This document shows positions 11,873 to 23,766 of a stretch of DNA of 64,000 nucleotides, one piece after another. This DNA is from Paragordius varius (taxonomy: Eukaryota; Nematomorpha): contig OZ176054.1 of assembly GCA_964247055.1 (NCBI GenBank), positions 3,038,001 to 3,102,000 on the forward strand, in the 5' to 3' direction. The notes below the pieces were generated by a model. The model saw only the letters and a program-made list of their open reading frames with translations, searched no databases and had not been told where the DNA came from. Position numbers and translations under genes: made by a program. Each line of letters starts with the position of its first letter. Positions within the stretch are counted from its first letter, which is position 1.

Positions 11873-12742
11873 TAGTTTAACATATTTTAAAATCCCAATA
11901 TCGGAAATATATTTCCATATTTATTTGTTGCTTTGGTTATAAAAATACAAAGGAAATAATAACCATATATATTTAAACCCAAGTCTACCCTTATTTATCA
12001 TTTATGTTATAAAATAATTTTTTGTTATTTACAGAAAATATTTTATTTGAGTTCACAAAATTTTAAATATCTCTGTGATATACACAAATGCATTTTATCA
12101 TACTAAATATAATAATTTGCTTAGCTATACGTGAATTATAATTAGATGCAAAATTTACACCTTGAGAAAGCAAAAATGACTTCTTCGCAAATACGCAAAT
12201 AATAATTTATAATGTGTTTTTTAGAGGGTGGGCATAATAAAAGGGAAGTTCAATACTTGTGTGGTTTTTATTGTCTCCCCTAAAAATGTCAACTTTGTTT
12301 ACATCATTCGACTAACATAACAAAAATAATCTAATTTCAAAACAACCAAATTTTTAAGATTCGCTATATATATTTGTAGTTAGTGTGATAATAATTATTG
12401 TACATTATGCATATAAATTTCATAGGTATTCTGAGAATAGCTAAAATAATAATAATGTTAATAAATAATGATAATAAATTATTTTTTATTTCCCTTTAAT
12501 GTTTGTACTCTCTGCTTATAACGTAATTCTCAAAAAATATTTTATATATCTTTATAAAATGATGTATTAACTCCAAGATATAATGGTTTTTATACAACGG
12601 AATTGTTTGCGCAAAAACAAACAATTAAATCTCTATTTGAAGATTAGATAATCTGTTCGTTAAGTTGCAATAACTAACAATTTTTGATTGATGGTGCTTC
12701 TAAAAGGATGATTTTTTTAACACTACACTAATTTTGTTATAC

Positions 12743-12805
12743 CTTAATCATTAAATTTCCGTTTTCGAGAGTGTCATTGGTTTCAATGATGTTTTCTTCA
12801 TTCAT
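12743..12805 (-). other. Possible 5' coding exon upstream of SLC9B
   Basis: ATG at 12805 opens a 21-codon stretch, MNEENIIETNDTLENGNLMIK, followed by a good donor (AAG|GTATAA). NHA proteins have an acidic, disordered cytosolic N-terminus before the first helix, so this would suit SLC9B. However, it ends in phase 0 and I find no acceptor that joins it in frame to the exon at 11346, where an in-frame TGA lies just upstream. It may need an unseen exon or belong to another transcript. Confidence 0.35.
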
Positions 12806-13253
12806 ATTACATTATTATTAATGTGATTTCAAAATTTTATATGATTTCTCCTCAACTATATATTTTACTGATATTTGACGTACATGCCGTTTATTGATAC
12901 AAAAAAATGATTAATTGGATATATACTTTGTAACTTATAATTTATGACATTAACAATCCTATAAATTTTTTCTTACCTGAAATTTTAGAACAATTAATAT
13001 ATTAATTTTTAACAATATTTTGCCAATAAAATTTACCATATTTGTTATTTCATGCAACTTCTAAGAAATTTGTGATAACATACAAAACTTAATAAATCGC
13101 TCTAAAGGGACAACTAGGAACTACTTTAGAGTATTTAAATAATTTAAGAAGACTTAGCCCAAAAATTTAATATTTTTAAATTTAAAACATTTTTAAAAAA
13201 TTACACTATGCAGAGTTAAGCTGGTTTATTCATACTTTGGTCAATTAGTACTA

Positions 13254-13371
13254 CAGTAGCGTGTGTTATAAAACATATTTTGTCTCCATAATTAAATGAG
13301 CATTTTAATGATGTAAGATAGGAAAAAGTTGTTTAAATGAACATTTTGTTACTTTTTCTATAACACTACTG
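13254..13371. mobile_element. Miniature inverted-repeat element (CAGTAGC ends)
   Basis: Left end CAGTAGCGTGTGTTATAAAA and right end TTTTTCTATAACACTACTG are near-perfect inverted repeats over ~118 bases. TA lies on the left; the right flank has lost it. The same end sequence recurs at 37615-37754 in an SF1 intron, which defines a family. Confidence 0.6.
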
Positions 13372-13405
13372 TGTTGACAATTGGCCAACATTGATGTGAA
13401 ATCAC

Positions 13406-13410
<5 letters not shown>

Positions 13411-13450
<40 letters not shown>
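13411..13450. repeat. AT dinucleotide microsatellite
   Basis: About twenty uninterrupted AT units. It is the longest pure run in this spacer; similar runs recur across the window (for example 29581-29618). Confidence 0.95.
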
Positions 13451-13452
<2 letters not shown>

Positions 13453-14216
13453 AAGTCGACAGAATCGGAGCTATATACTAAAATAAATTATTTGACGAGA
13501 TTTCCCATTTCATTTGAATTATATAAGACACTATAACTACCATCCATTATATAAATTTTTTTTAGTATAACAATAGATAAACTGTTCATTTATTTTTTAA
13601 GTAAAAACATTTAATGGTTTTTAAACCATCATCAAAATTATTTTATTTATAAAATTAACACAAAATGATACACTACCATTAATATATTGATGTAATCATT
13701 TATTGACCCAACTCTGTGGAGTACATTACTAATTTTAGATTTCATGTAAGGCTTAAATTTTATTTTAGTAGATTGTTATTTTTAAATCACATAATAATTT
13801 TACGAGGATATAATATCATAATAAAACATAGCTGGTACAAATCTAAGGTTGAAATTTACCTGAAATATCCAAAAAAAAACAGATAGATAGCACGCAGTTC
13901 ATTAAGGCTAACATTTTTTTATCAAAATCGATTTATATATATATATATATATATATATAATAAAAAAAATAGCCAATTTTGAAAAAATTAATTTATAAAG
14001 ATGATAACAATAATAAAATTGAAATTTAAAGTTCAATCTACTTACTTCATTGTAAGTATATTATATTTATCACTAAAATTAATTGCTGAACTAAATATAG
14101 AGAAATGATAGCATAGAGATTATATTCAAAAATAAGCATGATCATCTATCTATATTTAGGTAGCTAATAAAAATGCGAGTTGAATACCAAAAAAGGTTTG
14201 GTATAATAAACTAGGT

Positions 14217-14464
14217 CTAAAACGCGGTCTGGGGGCGGCGTGAAATTTCAAATACAAATTTTTACGAAATCCAAAAAATAATTATTTTCTTAAACAAATT
14301 TCTGATAAATATTTCTGAATTCGGCAATGTACTAGCAAAAAATGTAAAAATAAATAGTTATTTTTAGAGTCTTAGGTCTGTAAATTAATATTTTCTAATG
14401 CGGCCTTTCGGATTTTTTGATCCAAAAATGCGGTCTGTGAAGCCATGTGCTGGACACCCCTGTG
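14217..14464. mobile_element. Short hAT-type element remnant
   Basis: Ends at GGACACCCCTG (reverse CAGGGGTGTCC), a terminus repeated at 43394 and, slightly changed, near 846. The interior carries GCGGTCTG and GCGGCC motifs seen in hAT-derived miniature elements. The left boundary is uncertain. Confidence 0.4.
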
Positions 14465-14757
14465 ATAAACCCTATTTATATAGGTGATACTTTAGCGACA
14501 CTTTTGTAGTTTTTAGATGGATGCATTTGACCACAATATTTAATATGGACTTAAATTGAATAGATCCTTCTGTTAAACCTTTCATATATTTGGGACAATT
14601 AAATTATGTATCTTTCATTTGGCAAAATATTTGGATTGAAAACTATCGTAACCTAAAAAAATAAATCACTCATCAGAATATCATAAATAGATTACTTTCT
14701 CCATTAAAATTTATTTTATTATCAATTGATTTATTTTATTTTTTTGTAAAAAATACT

Positions 14758-15297
14758 TAACACTTCATGACACCTTTTCATTTTTTCGTACGCGATGACC
14801 TATTGGGGTAGTGTTATAAACCAGAGTTCAATCTTGTAGAGAACATACAGTTTTGAAAGTTTAGTTAAAAATTTTATAATCAAACATTGTTCTCATGCAT
14901 TAGATATAAAAGCTTATATTTTTAACAGTTTTGTTATTTCTAGAGTAAAATAAGGACTGCTACAAAACACGATTGAACTATACAGCTGATTTTACACCGA
15001 TAAATATCAAGTTTTGATGGTAAAATGCAACCTTAAAGCTTACTAAATTATTTAATTACATTTTATAACCATTATATATTGTCTATTGTATTAGCGATTA
15101 AAAAAAATTAACGAAAAAAATGACGGCGAAAAATTTTGAGATAACGATTTTTTTTAATAATTTTACATTTTTTAAAGTTTGTATTATGAGACTTAAACTA
15201 AAAAAGCATATTTTAAAATTCGATCTAAAATCTTAAGTACTTTTTTATTTAAATTCAAAATCGCTCTTGGTTAAAATTTCGAAAAGGTCATAAATAA
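14758..15297 (+). mobile_element. TTAA inverted-repeat element, family 2
   Basis: Starts TTAACACTTCATGACACC and has the ATTGGGGTAG subterminal motif. The interior (TTAGCGATTAAAAAAAATTA and nearby) matches the copy at 5743-6160. It ends near AAAAGGTCATAAATAAG, the decayed inverted terminus. Non-coding, ~540 bases. Confidence 0.7.
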
Positions 15298-16820
15298 GAT
15301 AAGGAAAAAGTTGTGCAAAATTACGATTTTTTTGTATAAGCCGTCAGAAGGCAAAAAACCTAAATTACCGGTATTAAACCAACCGATTTATTTAATCACA
15401 GTCGCCATTTTTAAATAATTTTAACGATGGAATTCACGAAGGTTGAAACAAAGTCGTAAATTGATAGATAAATAGACACAGTAATAAGTGTAAAATAATT
15501 AAATTATGATATCTAAGTAATTGATAAAATATTTTATCATTTGTCTCTAGACTTAATTTTCACATTTTTTTTGGGTATATTATGCAGAAATATTTCAACA
15601 AACAATAAATATATTTCATACGCAAAATCCCCTTTGAGATTTTCTAATGTTAATATAATTATATTTAAAATAATCGTTTAGATTTTCATTAACTATCCAA
15701 ACTCTTTTTCATATGTTCATATGGAAAAAAAACCTAAAGAATAGACAGACTATTAAAATAACATATATGGGTTTCATTATCCTAAATGCCATTGAGATAA
15801 ATTACCGTAATCCTGTATCATCTCTCAAACAATATATTTTCCAGTTGGTATGTATAGTCTATAAAAGTAAAATTTATTTAAATGTTTTTAAAAATTATTG
15901 TGATTATTAAAAATTATGTAAACTTTTAAAGTAAATATTTTGAACATATATTGAACAAGGTTAAGGGCTTCGACTTTCAAAGTTTGACCATTCGTTATAT
16001 ACATTAAATAATATCAAAAGAAAAAACATATTATTAATATATATATGTGTAGCGGTAAAAAAGTGTTTTTAAATATGGGCCCTACATATTTTAATATAAG
16101 GATTGTATTTAATAAAGCCTTTTTGTTTGTCTCATATAACCTGGCAAAATGGGAGGACGTGATAGAAAATTATGATGAGTTTGTTTAAATAAGTATTGAC
16201 AATACACAATTAAACCGGTTATAACCGAATTCTCGTGTGTTATTCAAATAAAAAGGATAAATAAACCCTGAAGGCCAACGCTAATCGATCATTATCCTAT
16301 AATTTTAAACCTAGTATAATATCTTAAAATTTTTAAGAGGTCAGCTTTGTAGCTAAAACATTGAAAACAAAAATTGGTGGAACGAATCAAATGATGTTAT
16401 CAGTTAAACTAAAAATTTTGACTTTGGAGTCACTTAGTTAGTAGTATTAGGAATAAAATTTTACATTTAAAAAAGTCCATATACTTGATCATAAGTGTCA
16501 TACATTTAACTATGCGTTTCGATATCAACACATAATCTTTAGAATATTTAAATAACCGCTATTAATAGAAGACCTCAAATATATATATATATATATTATT
16601 AACTCCAACCACATTACCGTAATTTGTAACAAATTTTATAAAGTAACAACTTTTCAATTATCTTAGTTATTTTGAATATCAACTATACCCAAAACTATTT
16701 AAGAGATTGTTGTTAATTTAACAAAAAAATCAAAAATTTAATATGTTTTTTTTTCGTGAGCTATTAATACCTACATTCGATTTGATCTGATCTATTTTTA
16801 TAGGTAAACCAGTAAGTAGG

Positions 16821-16854
<34 letters not shown>

Positions 16855-18448
16855 GGTTCTATCAAATATTTTTTTTTATTTTTTTTTGGTGAAATACTTG
16901 TTTGTTTCAAGTCTGGGTAGTCTGAGTTGAGGTGCGAAAATACCAAGATATGTACTGCATATAAAAATTGTGTATAAATTATATTTTTATTCAACTTTAA
17001 TATTTTTTATTCACACACAGAGATATTATTATTTGTCTTTTTTGTGGCTTATTAATATTTTCACCTTATGGGCAGGATACATATATATATATATATATAT
17101 ATCTTTAAAAAAAATAATGATAAAATTTTTATTTGGTTAAACTGATGGCAAAAATAAAAACCACAAATATACCATATCATGATCAAACGTCTTAAGGTGC
17201 AAAGTACATATTTTATACATATAAAGTATGTACAAATATATTTTGGATATTGTTATTCGATTCGAATATTATATCTAAATTAAGCAAACAATCATTCTAT
17301 TTAAAGAGTTTTTTTAGCATAATAATTGAATTAATATGTAGAAATTTTTGTGCAAACCAAAAAATGGTATGAATTTGGATATGGACTAATAATTTAGAAT
17401 ACTTTTTCATGTTTAAAAATTTTAATATTTCAACACTTTTCACCTCATTTTTTTATATATTCTACCTTGTTAGATAATTGCACTTTTACGATTGTTTTAT
17501 CCTTTTATTATTAATTAATATTTTTGAGATAACCAAAAAAAAACCTATCTATTATTCTTACGCTTAAAAACTGTAAAAAAGGCTATAATACTATTTTGAC
17601 GAGGATTTTATTTAAACCTTTTCAATATCCCAGAATTCTTACGAAGTCATGCCGAAAGTATTGACGATCTAATCATCTAAAGTATTCTACTCATTATATG
17701 GGTAACTTCTTTGCTAGAATTTGTTTTTTATTCAACTAATATAATTTTATGAAACCATATAACATATTTACATTACCCAATAATTCATTTTTCAAATGTT
17801 CCCAAATAAAAATATGGTCTTTTTAATAAAAGTACCCAATTAATAGGAGAAACGTTATAGGGGGATGACATAGGAAAAGGTGCATGTCCACATATATTAT
17901 AATAAGAATTCATCCGCTAGAATTGACTAAGAACCGCCATAAATATATTTTATTTTTAAAAAATGTTTATTTAAAATTTTGGGGCCACAAATGCTCAGCA
18001 TCTCATACTTCTTGTACAATCGAAACTTTTTTTCATTTGATTCTAAGCTTGTTTCAGAACTCTAATACGATCTTATTCAAATATTATTAATTAGTAATAT
18101 ATATATATGTTTGCATTGATTGATCAAATATATCGTTGTCTAAAGGTGCACACACTATATATCTATGGTAAATAGTGTGTAATGTAAATATAACGTTTCT
18201 ATCTCTCTCACCCGCTATTATTCCCCACAGTTTTTGTCGAATTTAAATAGCAGTATTATCAAAATTTTTTTTCGTGAAATATTGATATATGGGTATTAAA
18301 AATTATTTTTTTTTCAATTTTTTTTGGTTTTAATTATATTATTTATATAATTAATTTTAACTTGCCAAAATTATTTAGAAATGCTTTATCATCCTTTGCC
18401 ATAATATCGGGACAAGCTTGAAATATTTAATTCAAAATAAACCAAACA

Positions 18449-21400
18449 ATGAATTTAAATTATTCATTTAGCAATAGTAACAATAAAAATGATACCACTA
18501 ATACTGAAAAAGGTGATATGAAACGAGAATTTTATGAGACAATGTTTCATAAATATGTCCAAAATTTGTGGCATCAAATGCCAATCAAGTCATACAACGC
18601 CATGAATACAGATAAAAATGGTTGTTCTTCCTTAAAGACTCACCAGACCGATGACGGACTTTTGAGTCAATGGTTAACCCAAATCCATTTATATTACAAT
18701 TATTTTCAACAAAACTGTCTTGTCCCCCCCAATAATAGTGAAAAAACTTTTAAAAGTCATTATACCTTCGAAAATAATGTTAAAGAACAGATAGAATCGT
18801 TTTCCAAGTCCGATGATATAACTAATGCTAATTCACGCTATTTTACGTTTTCGGCCATTAAAACAAATCCAAATTATAAAAGTAGGGAGGGAACTAGTAA
18901 CCAAATTTTTGATACTACACCCAATTCGTTCCACGCTACAAATGATGATAAACATATTAATTTTAATATTTGTAAATCAAAATCTCTGGATCACAAAAGA
19001 GATAATATTAGTGAGAATATTAATGGTTGCAATCCAAATACTTCTTTCAAAAGACGGGGAAAAAGTTTGAGTATCACATCAGCTAGTGGTGCTTTGAATG
19101 AATTTTCTACCTATCATCAATACTTTATAAATAGTAAACGTAAAAAATCAGAAAACTCTTCTTTTGAGCCTAAGGAAGTTCAACCACAAACTTCAACATG
19201 CCCTATTTTATTGACTCAGCTTTTGGGTTTAGGTTCTCAATTCAATACATCAGCGGCTAATGAAAATGTAATACATAAAGACCAAAACATAGAAAAATTT
19301 GAGAGTTGCATAGGCTCTAATACTGATCCTGATAGCAAAATCAAATTCAATCTTAATAAAGTTTTTGCTTATTCTTCACATGTAAATCCGTCACTTTTGT
19401 CACCCTCCAAAAATATGGACCACAATCCGATTTTCGATCGTCAAAGTTTAATAATTCCCAACCACATAATCTGTAACGTTGATTTCCCAAAAAATCGGAA
19501 CAATGCTATACCATCAGCACAACAGACGCACAAAGGTATATTGTACTTATATTGTATCCTAATTAACCAATTTATATTCTATTTTAAGACAAATACATCT
19601 ATTGTCATTGCTTACACAACTAACCGTATTTATTTATCTATAGATGACAATATGGTAACCAACAATGATTTACCGCTAAATTTATCCAAAAAAATGTATT
19701 TTCAAAATTTGAATAGCCTTGAGAATGGGTTAAGTAAAAACATGCTTTTGATTGGTAAAACTCTAATTGAGACGCCATCAACCACCACATTCATATCATG
19801 CAATGGATTACATAAGGTTTTACAACATTTTTATTATTTTTTCTCATAAATAACGGAATTAGATAAGATTTTTTGGCAGGGCTTGATTCCAGATCCACAA
19901 CGAGCTTGTGGTTTAAAATTTTAAAGTAGCCCCTGCTTAAGCTAGATGACCGTGGTCTTAACTACTAATTTTAGTAAAAGCGAACTAAAAGTGTTTATTA
20001 TGTGCAAAAACGGTTTCTTAATTTTTTATCTTTACAAATCGATAAAACAATATTTCTTTTCCCTTTGATATAAATTGGAATAAAACCTGATTTTTTATAA
20101 CTGATATATAATCGTAAGGCAGAAAGTCTAAAGTATTTCCGATTGTTTAAACATTAAATATAAGGATATGGTGCCCTTACCATGTTAATGAGCTTTGAGT
20201 TAGACGTTGGTTAGTGAGCCAGCTCTAATGTATTATCAAATATATCATACTCAAATTGCGGCCCTAAAGTACTTTTGTGTCCCTCAAATTCATATTTTTG
20301 ATTAACTTACTAATGTAAATATTTGCACATAAGTTAAACCACTCGGCAATATTTTGGTATTATATGATATACTCCTCTTGAGATAAGTCATAAATTTTAT
20401 CCATCTTAGATCGGATTATTCACATGGCTTATTTGATGTGGCCGTCAATGTCTATGATATTTAAAAATGGCATAAATTATTATTAATTATTAAATAATAA
20501 CGTTATATGGAGCTGAAATCATGCTTAAAAGCATATAAATTATAATAAGCCACACTCAAACTGTATCAGACACATTTAATATCTAAATAAATTTAATTTA
20601 TTTTGATATTAATAAAACATATCAAATTATCATACATATCATCAAATGTTGGCATGTGATTCATAAGCATTAAATTATTAAATATTGCATATATATATTT
20701 GATAGGGTCGAACGAGTCAAAAAGAGGACATGGCCATATATAATAATTAATACGATATTTTATATACACAACTTGATTATAGTTTTAACAAAATTTTCAA
20801 CTTGACCAATTTTTTCGTCATTAACTAAACATTGCATTAAAATTTTGTTAATTGAATGCATGCACATTTAAACATATCATAAGGAAATTTAAAAAGCGCA
20901 ACAAAAATATGGACTAAAAATATAACTAGCTACTACTAATTATCACCTTGCCCTTTTTTGTAATTTTGAAATATAATGAATGACACACAAACATTTTGTC
21001 ATTTAACAAGTTTAACAACGAAAAAAGATGTATGGGATTAGGTGGAATATGTATGTATAATTAAATTTTAATGCACACATAAACTTGTTATTATTGTAAC
21101 CCCATTAAATAGGTCAGATTTGAGCTATGCCTTTCTTTCCATACATGATAATTTTCATAAAATTTGTTTTCGAAGCCAAAATTTATTTTGTTAGATATCA
21201 TATGAAATTGGGAATTTCTCTTTTTGATATAAATTTAAGATTTTCGCATAATAACTATTATTGAATAGCCCCTTAGAATTTAACACTTAATCAAAAAAGG
21301 GCTATAATATTTATAAGGTCTTGCGATTATTAAGGACTGTCTCCAAAATATTTCCCAGTTAAAAAAATGGACATAATTAATAAACAGAAAATTTATTACT

Positions 21401-23766
21401 TTTTTGGTTGGTATTTATTTATACGTTAGCTAGAATAAAAGTGCATTTGATCCTCATAGTTTGAGAAGGCAAAATTTATTATATTCAAGAATGTCGGTAG
21501 AGTTATGGTAAATTGTTAACCTTTTTTGTGGCACATATTATTAATTCTTAAAGCCTTAATATTACGATTGTCTGGCTGGTTAAAGTTATCAAAAACAGTA
21601 TAAACGTTTCTGTTTTGGGGCAGATTTCTACTAATATTGTATCAGTGACCGTTTGTTCCATACATTAACTGTATCTTCCTATCCTTTATTTACTAATGAA
21701 ACAGATAAATCCATAAAAATAGTTAAAATAAATGTTTTCGGAGTTCGACTTGTTTCCACACTCTATAATGATACCGTTGATTTTTGTAATTAATTTAAAT
21801 ATATGTTATCATTATTTCAACCTTAACGAGTTACGTATCGTACATTATTTCTAAAAATATTTAGTTTTATCCAATTTCAAAACGGCAACTTTAAGCCAAA
21901 ATTTGGCTTAAATTTTAAACCTTTAAAAATTGACTTTAAAATATAGTTTAATTATTTCAATATAATTAAATAACTTTGTTTTATCACAGAAGAACTGTTC
22001 GCTTGATGAATACACATTTGAAAACTCTCAAGAATGTTCCAAAACTTACGAAACATCAAGCAATCTTAAACAAATTGAAAACAAAATGCCAGAAAATTTT
22101 AAGTTATCACCCAAAGAAGCTTTGAAATTAATAGTCAATGAAAAAAAGCGTGTAACCAGCAATATTATAAGCCCTCCCATATCATCCGAAGTTATTAACG
22201 GTTTATCTCAATTCCAAGTCGATCCTAACCAAAGAAATCCTTTAAGAAATGGTATTATATTTGGAAACCCTCTTACACTTAATAATATCATAAACTATCA
22301 AAGAAAAAAGAGTTGCAATGGTTACACAAATGGGAATAATTTGCAAAGTGTGCCTAACAGAACGTTAGATATTCTCAATAATACCGCCCCAACGAATTCC
22401 GAAGAAGCTAAATGTAGCACTGAAAATAAAGTCACTGACTCATTTGACATTGCTGAACCATCTAATAGTTTAAAAATCAAGAAAATACGTTCATTTCCCT
22501 GTATGACATGTCGCAAGTCATTTGATAGACCCTCACTTCTTATCCGACACATACGGGTTCATACTGGTAAGTATTTAGGCGTAAACTAAGTAATACATAT
22601 AATATATAATCGATGTTTTTAAATGCTAATTTTTTAAGATTACACCAAGGTTAAATGTCATCTTATTTGTCATAGTATATACAGGTTAATCATATACGCA
22701 TACAGTATGCATTTTAATGGTTGCTTATTTCACTCTTTATAGTTGGGCGATTTGCATCACAGCAGTGATGGAAAAACAACAAAATGAAACAAATAAACAA
22801 AGTAATGTAAAAAATGAAAAAATATTTTATTCAACTTATTGTTGTTTTTCCATACATTACTTTGTTTCAAATTGCCCAACTAGTGGAATGAGTGATAATT
22901 AAAATGCAAACTGTTTATTATATAGTTTTATAAATTATTGTTAAAATAAATTATGTTCCATTGAATCAAGAAGTTAATTTTTCGCTCCCTCATTTTATGC
23001 AATGGCATATGCCCATCATAATTTAATGTATTGAAAAAACCCCAAAAACTAAACCATGGAATAAACTACTCGTTTTAAACCGCATTTTCCCAGCTATTTA
23101 TAAAGATACCATATACAGAATAATTTTTGTTAACACATTTAACTATAAACAGGGGAGAAACCATTTAGTTGTGACTATTGTGGCAAGAGTTTTAGTACAA
23201 CGAGCTCTCTAAATACGCATCGCAGAATTCACACGGGAGAAAAGCCGCACATTTGCGATGTGTGCAATAAAACGTTTACAGCCAGTTCAAATTTATATTA
23301 TCACAGAATGACACATATCAAGGTATATACATATTAAATATTTTCAAAAAAAAATTATCAAAAAATAAAAGTCATTTTTTTAATAGCAAAATTATAAAAA
23401 TATTCGAATCAAACTCATTGTTTAAAACTATAAAGTGTAAAATAGAGTTGTCTATTAATATATCAATTTTATATTTTGTAATTGTAATTAATTAATTTAT
23501 ATAGAAAAATTTAATGTATATTGGTTGTCTTTGTCTGTATAATTTCGACTTTTACTGTAAATTTTGTACTTTTTTTCCAGATAAAACCACATAAATGCCC
23601 TCATTGTGATAAATCATTCGCAACACCAGGAGATCTTAAAAGCCATGGTTTCACTCACACTGGTGAATGGCCTTTGAAATGCAAAATTTGTTTTAAGGGT
23701 TTCAGTAAAATGAGCAATTTGAAAACTCATATCTCACTTCATACGGAATGCAATGATGCAGCATAA
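18449..23766 (+). CDS. C2H2 zinc-finger transcription factor with CtBP-binding motif
   Basis: Five exons: 18449-19535, 19644-19816, 21990-22566, 23153-23322 and 23581-23766. All phases join and give 730 residues. The first ~585 residues are Asn/Ser/Thr-rich and mostly featureless. At the start of exon 2 lies PLNLSKK, a close match to the PxDLSxK motif that recruits the co-repressor CtBP, so repression is likely. Five tandem C2H2 fingers fill residues ~590-725: [40 protein letters not shown] and [10 protein letters not shown]. They are joined by TGEKP-type linkers except after finger 3 (HIKIKPHKC) and finger 4 (TGEWP). Finger patterns such as RPSLLIRH resemble the fingers of Glass-type proteins, but I cannot fix the orthologue. 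Exon 3 ends inside finger 1's linker (HTG|EKP). The 108-base first intron is open in frame, so retention would add 36 mostly hydrophobic residues. AATAAA lies at 23803. Confidence 0.9.
22742..22880. mobile_element. Short inverted-repeat element with TA ends in zinc-finger gene intron
   Basis: The left end GTTGGGCGATTTG and right end CAAATTGCCCAAC are inverted repeats, with TA immediately outside both. The interior pairs again around GGAAAAACAACAA/TTGTTGTTTTTCC, giving a 139-base near-complete hairpin. The type is a Tc1/mariner-like miniature element, 176 bases after the exon ending at 22566. Confidence 0.85.
23525..23565. repeat. Solo end of a mariner-like miniature element beside a splice acceptor
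   Basis: The phrase TTGTCTGTATAATTTCGACTTTTACTGTA matches the terminus of the element at 35153-35420 (GTTTTGTCCGTATAATTTCAATCTTTACTGTA). It lies 15-55 bases before the acceptor of the last zinc-finger exon (CCAG at 23580), so it may supply the branch point or pyrimidine tract. Confidence 0.6.

Larger units (their letters stand above)
12806..18448. other. Gene-free spacer with small repeats
   Basis: No exon with recognisable similarity on either strand between SLC9B and the zinc-finger gene. It contains a CAGTAGC miniature element (13254-13371), a hAT-type remnant (14217-14464), a TTAA element (14758-15297) and several AT dinucleotide runs (13411-13450, 13935-13961, near 16823-16850 and near 17082-17101). 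Short open frames here (15713-15910, 17884-18090) look like chance. Confidence 0.6.

Noticed and set aside
13411-13450. AT runs as replication origin or promoter
   Set aside because: Such runs occur at a dozen places in both spacers and introns; they are ordinary microsatellites.
18150-18180. Hairpin ACACACTAT...ATAGTGTGT as a regulatory RNA structure upstream of the zinc-finger gene
   Set aside because: Nine-base arms in A/T-rich DNA are expected by chance, with no supporting context.
18825-19070. Overlapping frame in the first zinc-finger exon
   Set aside because: Shadow of the true coding frame, with no independent motif.
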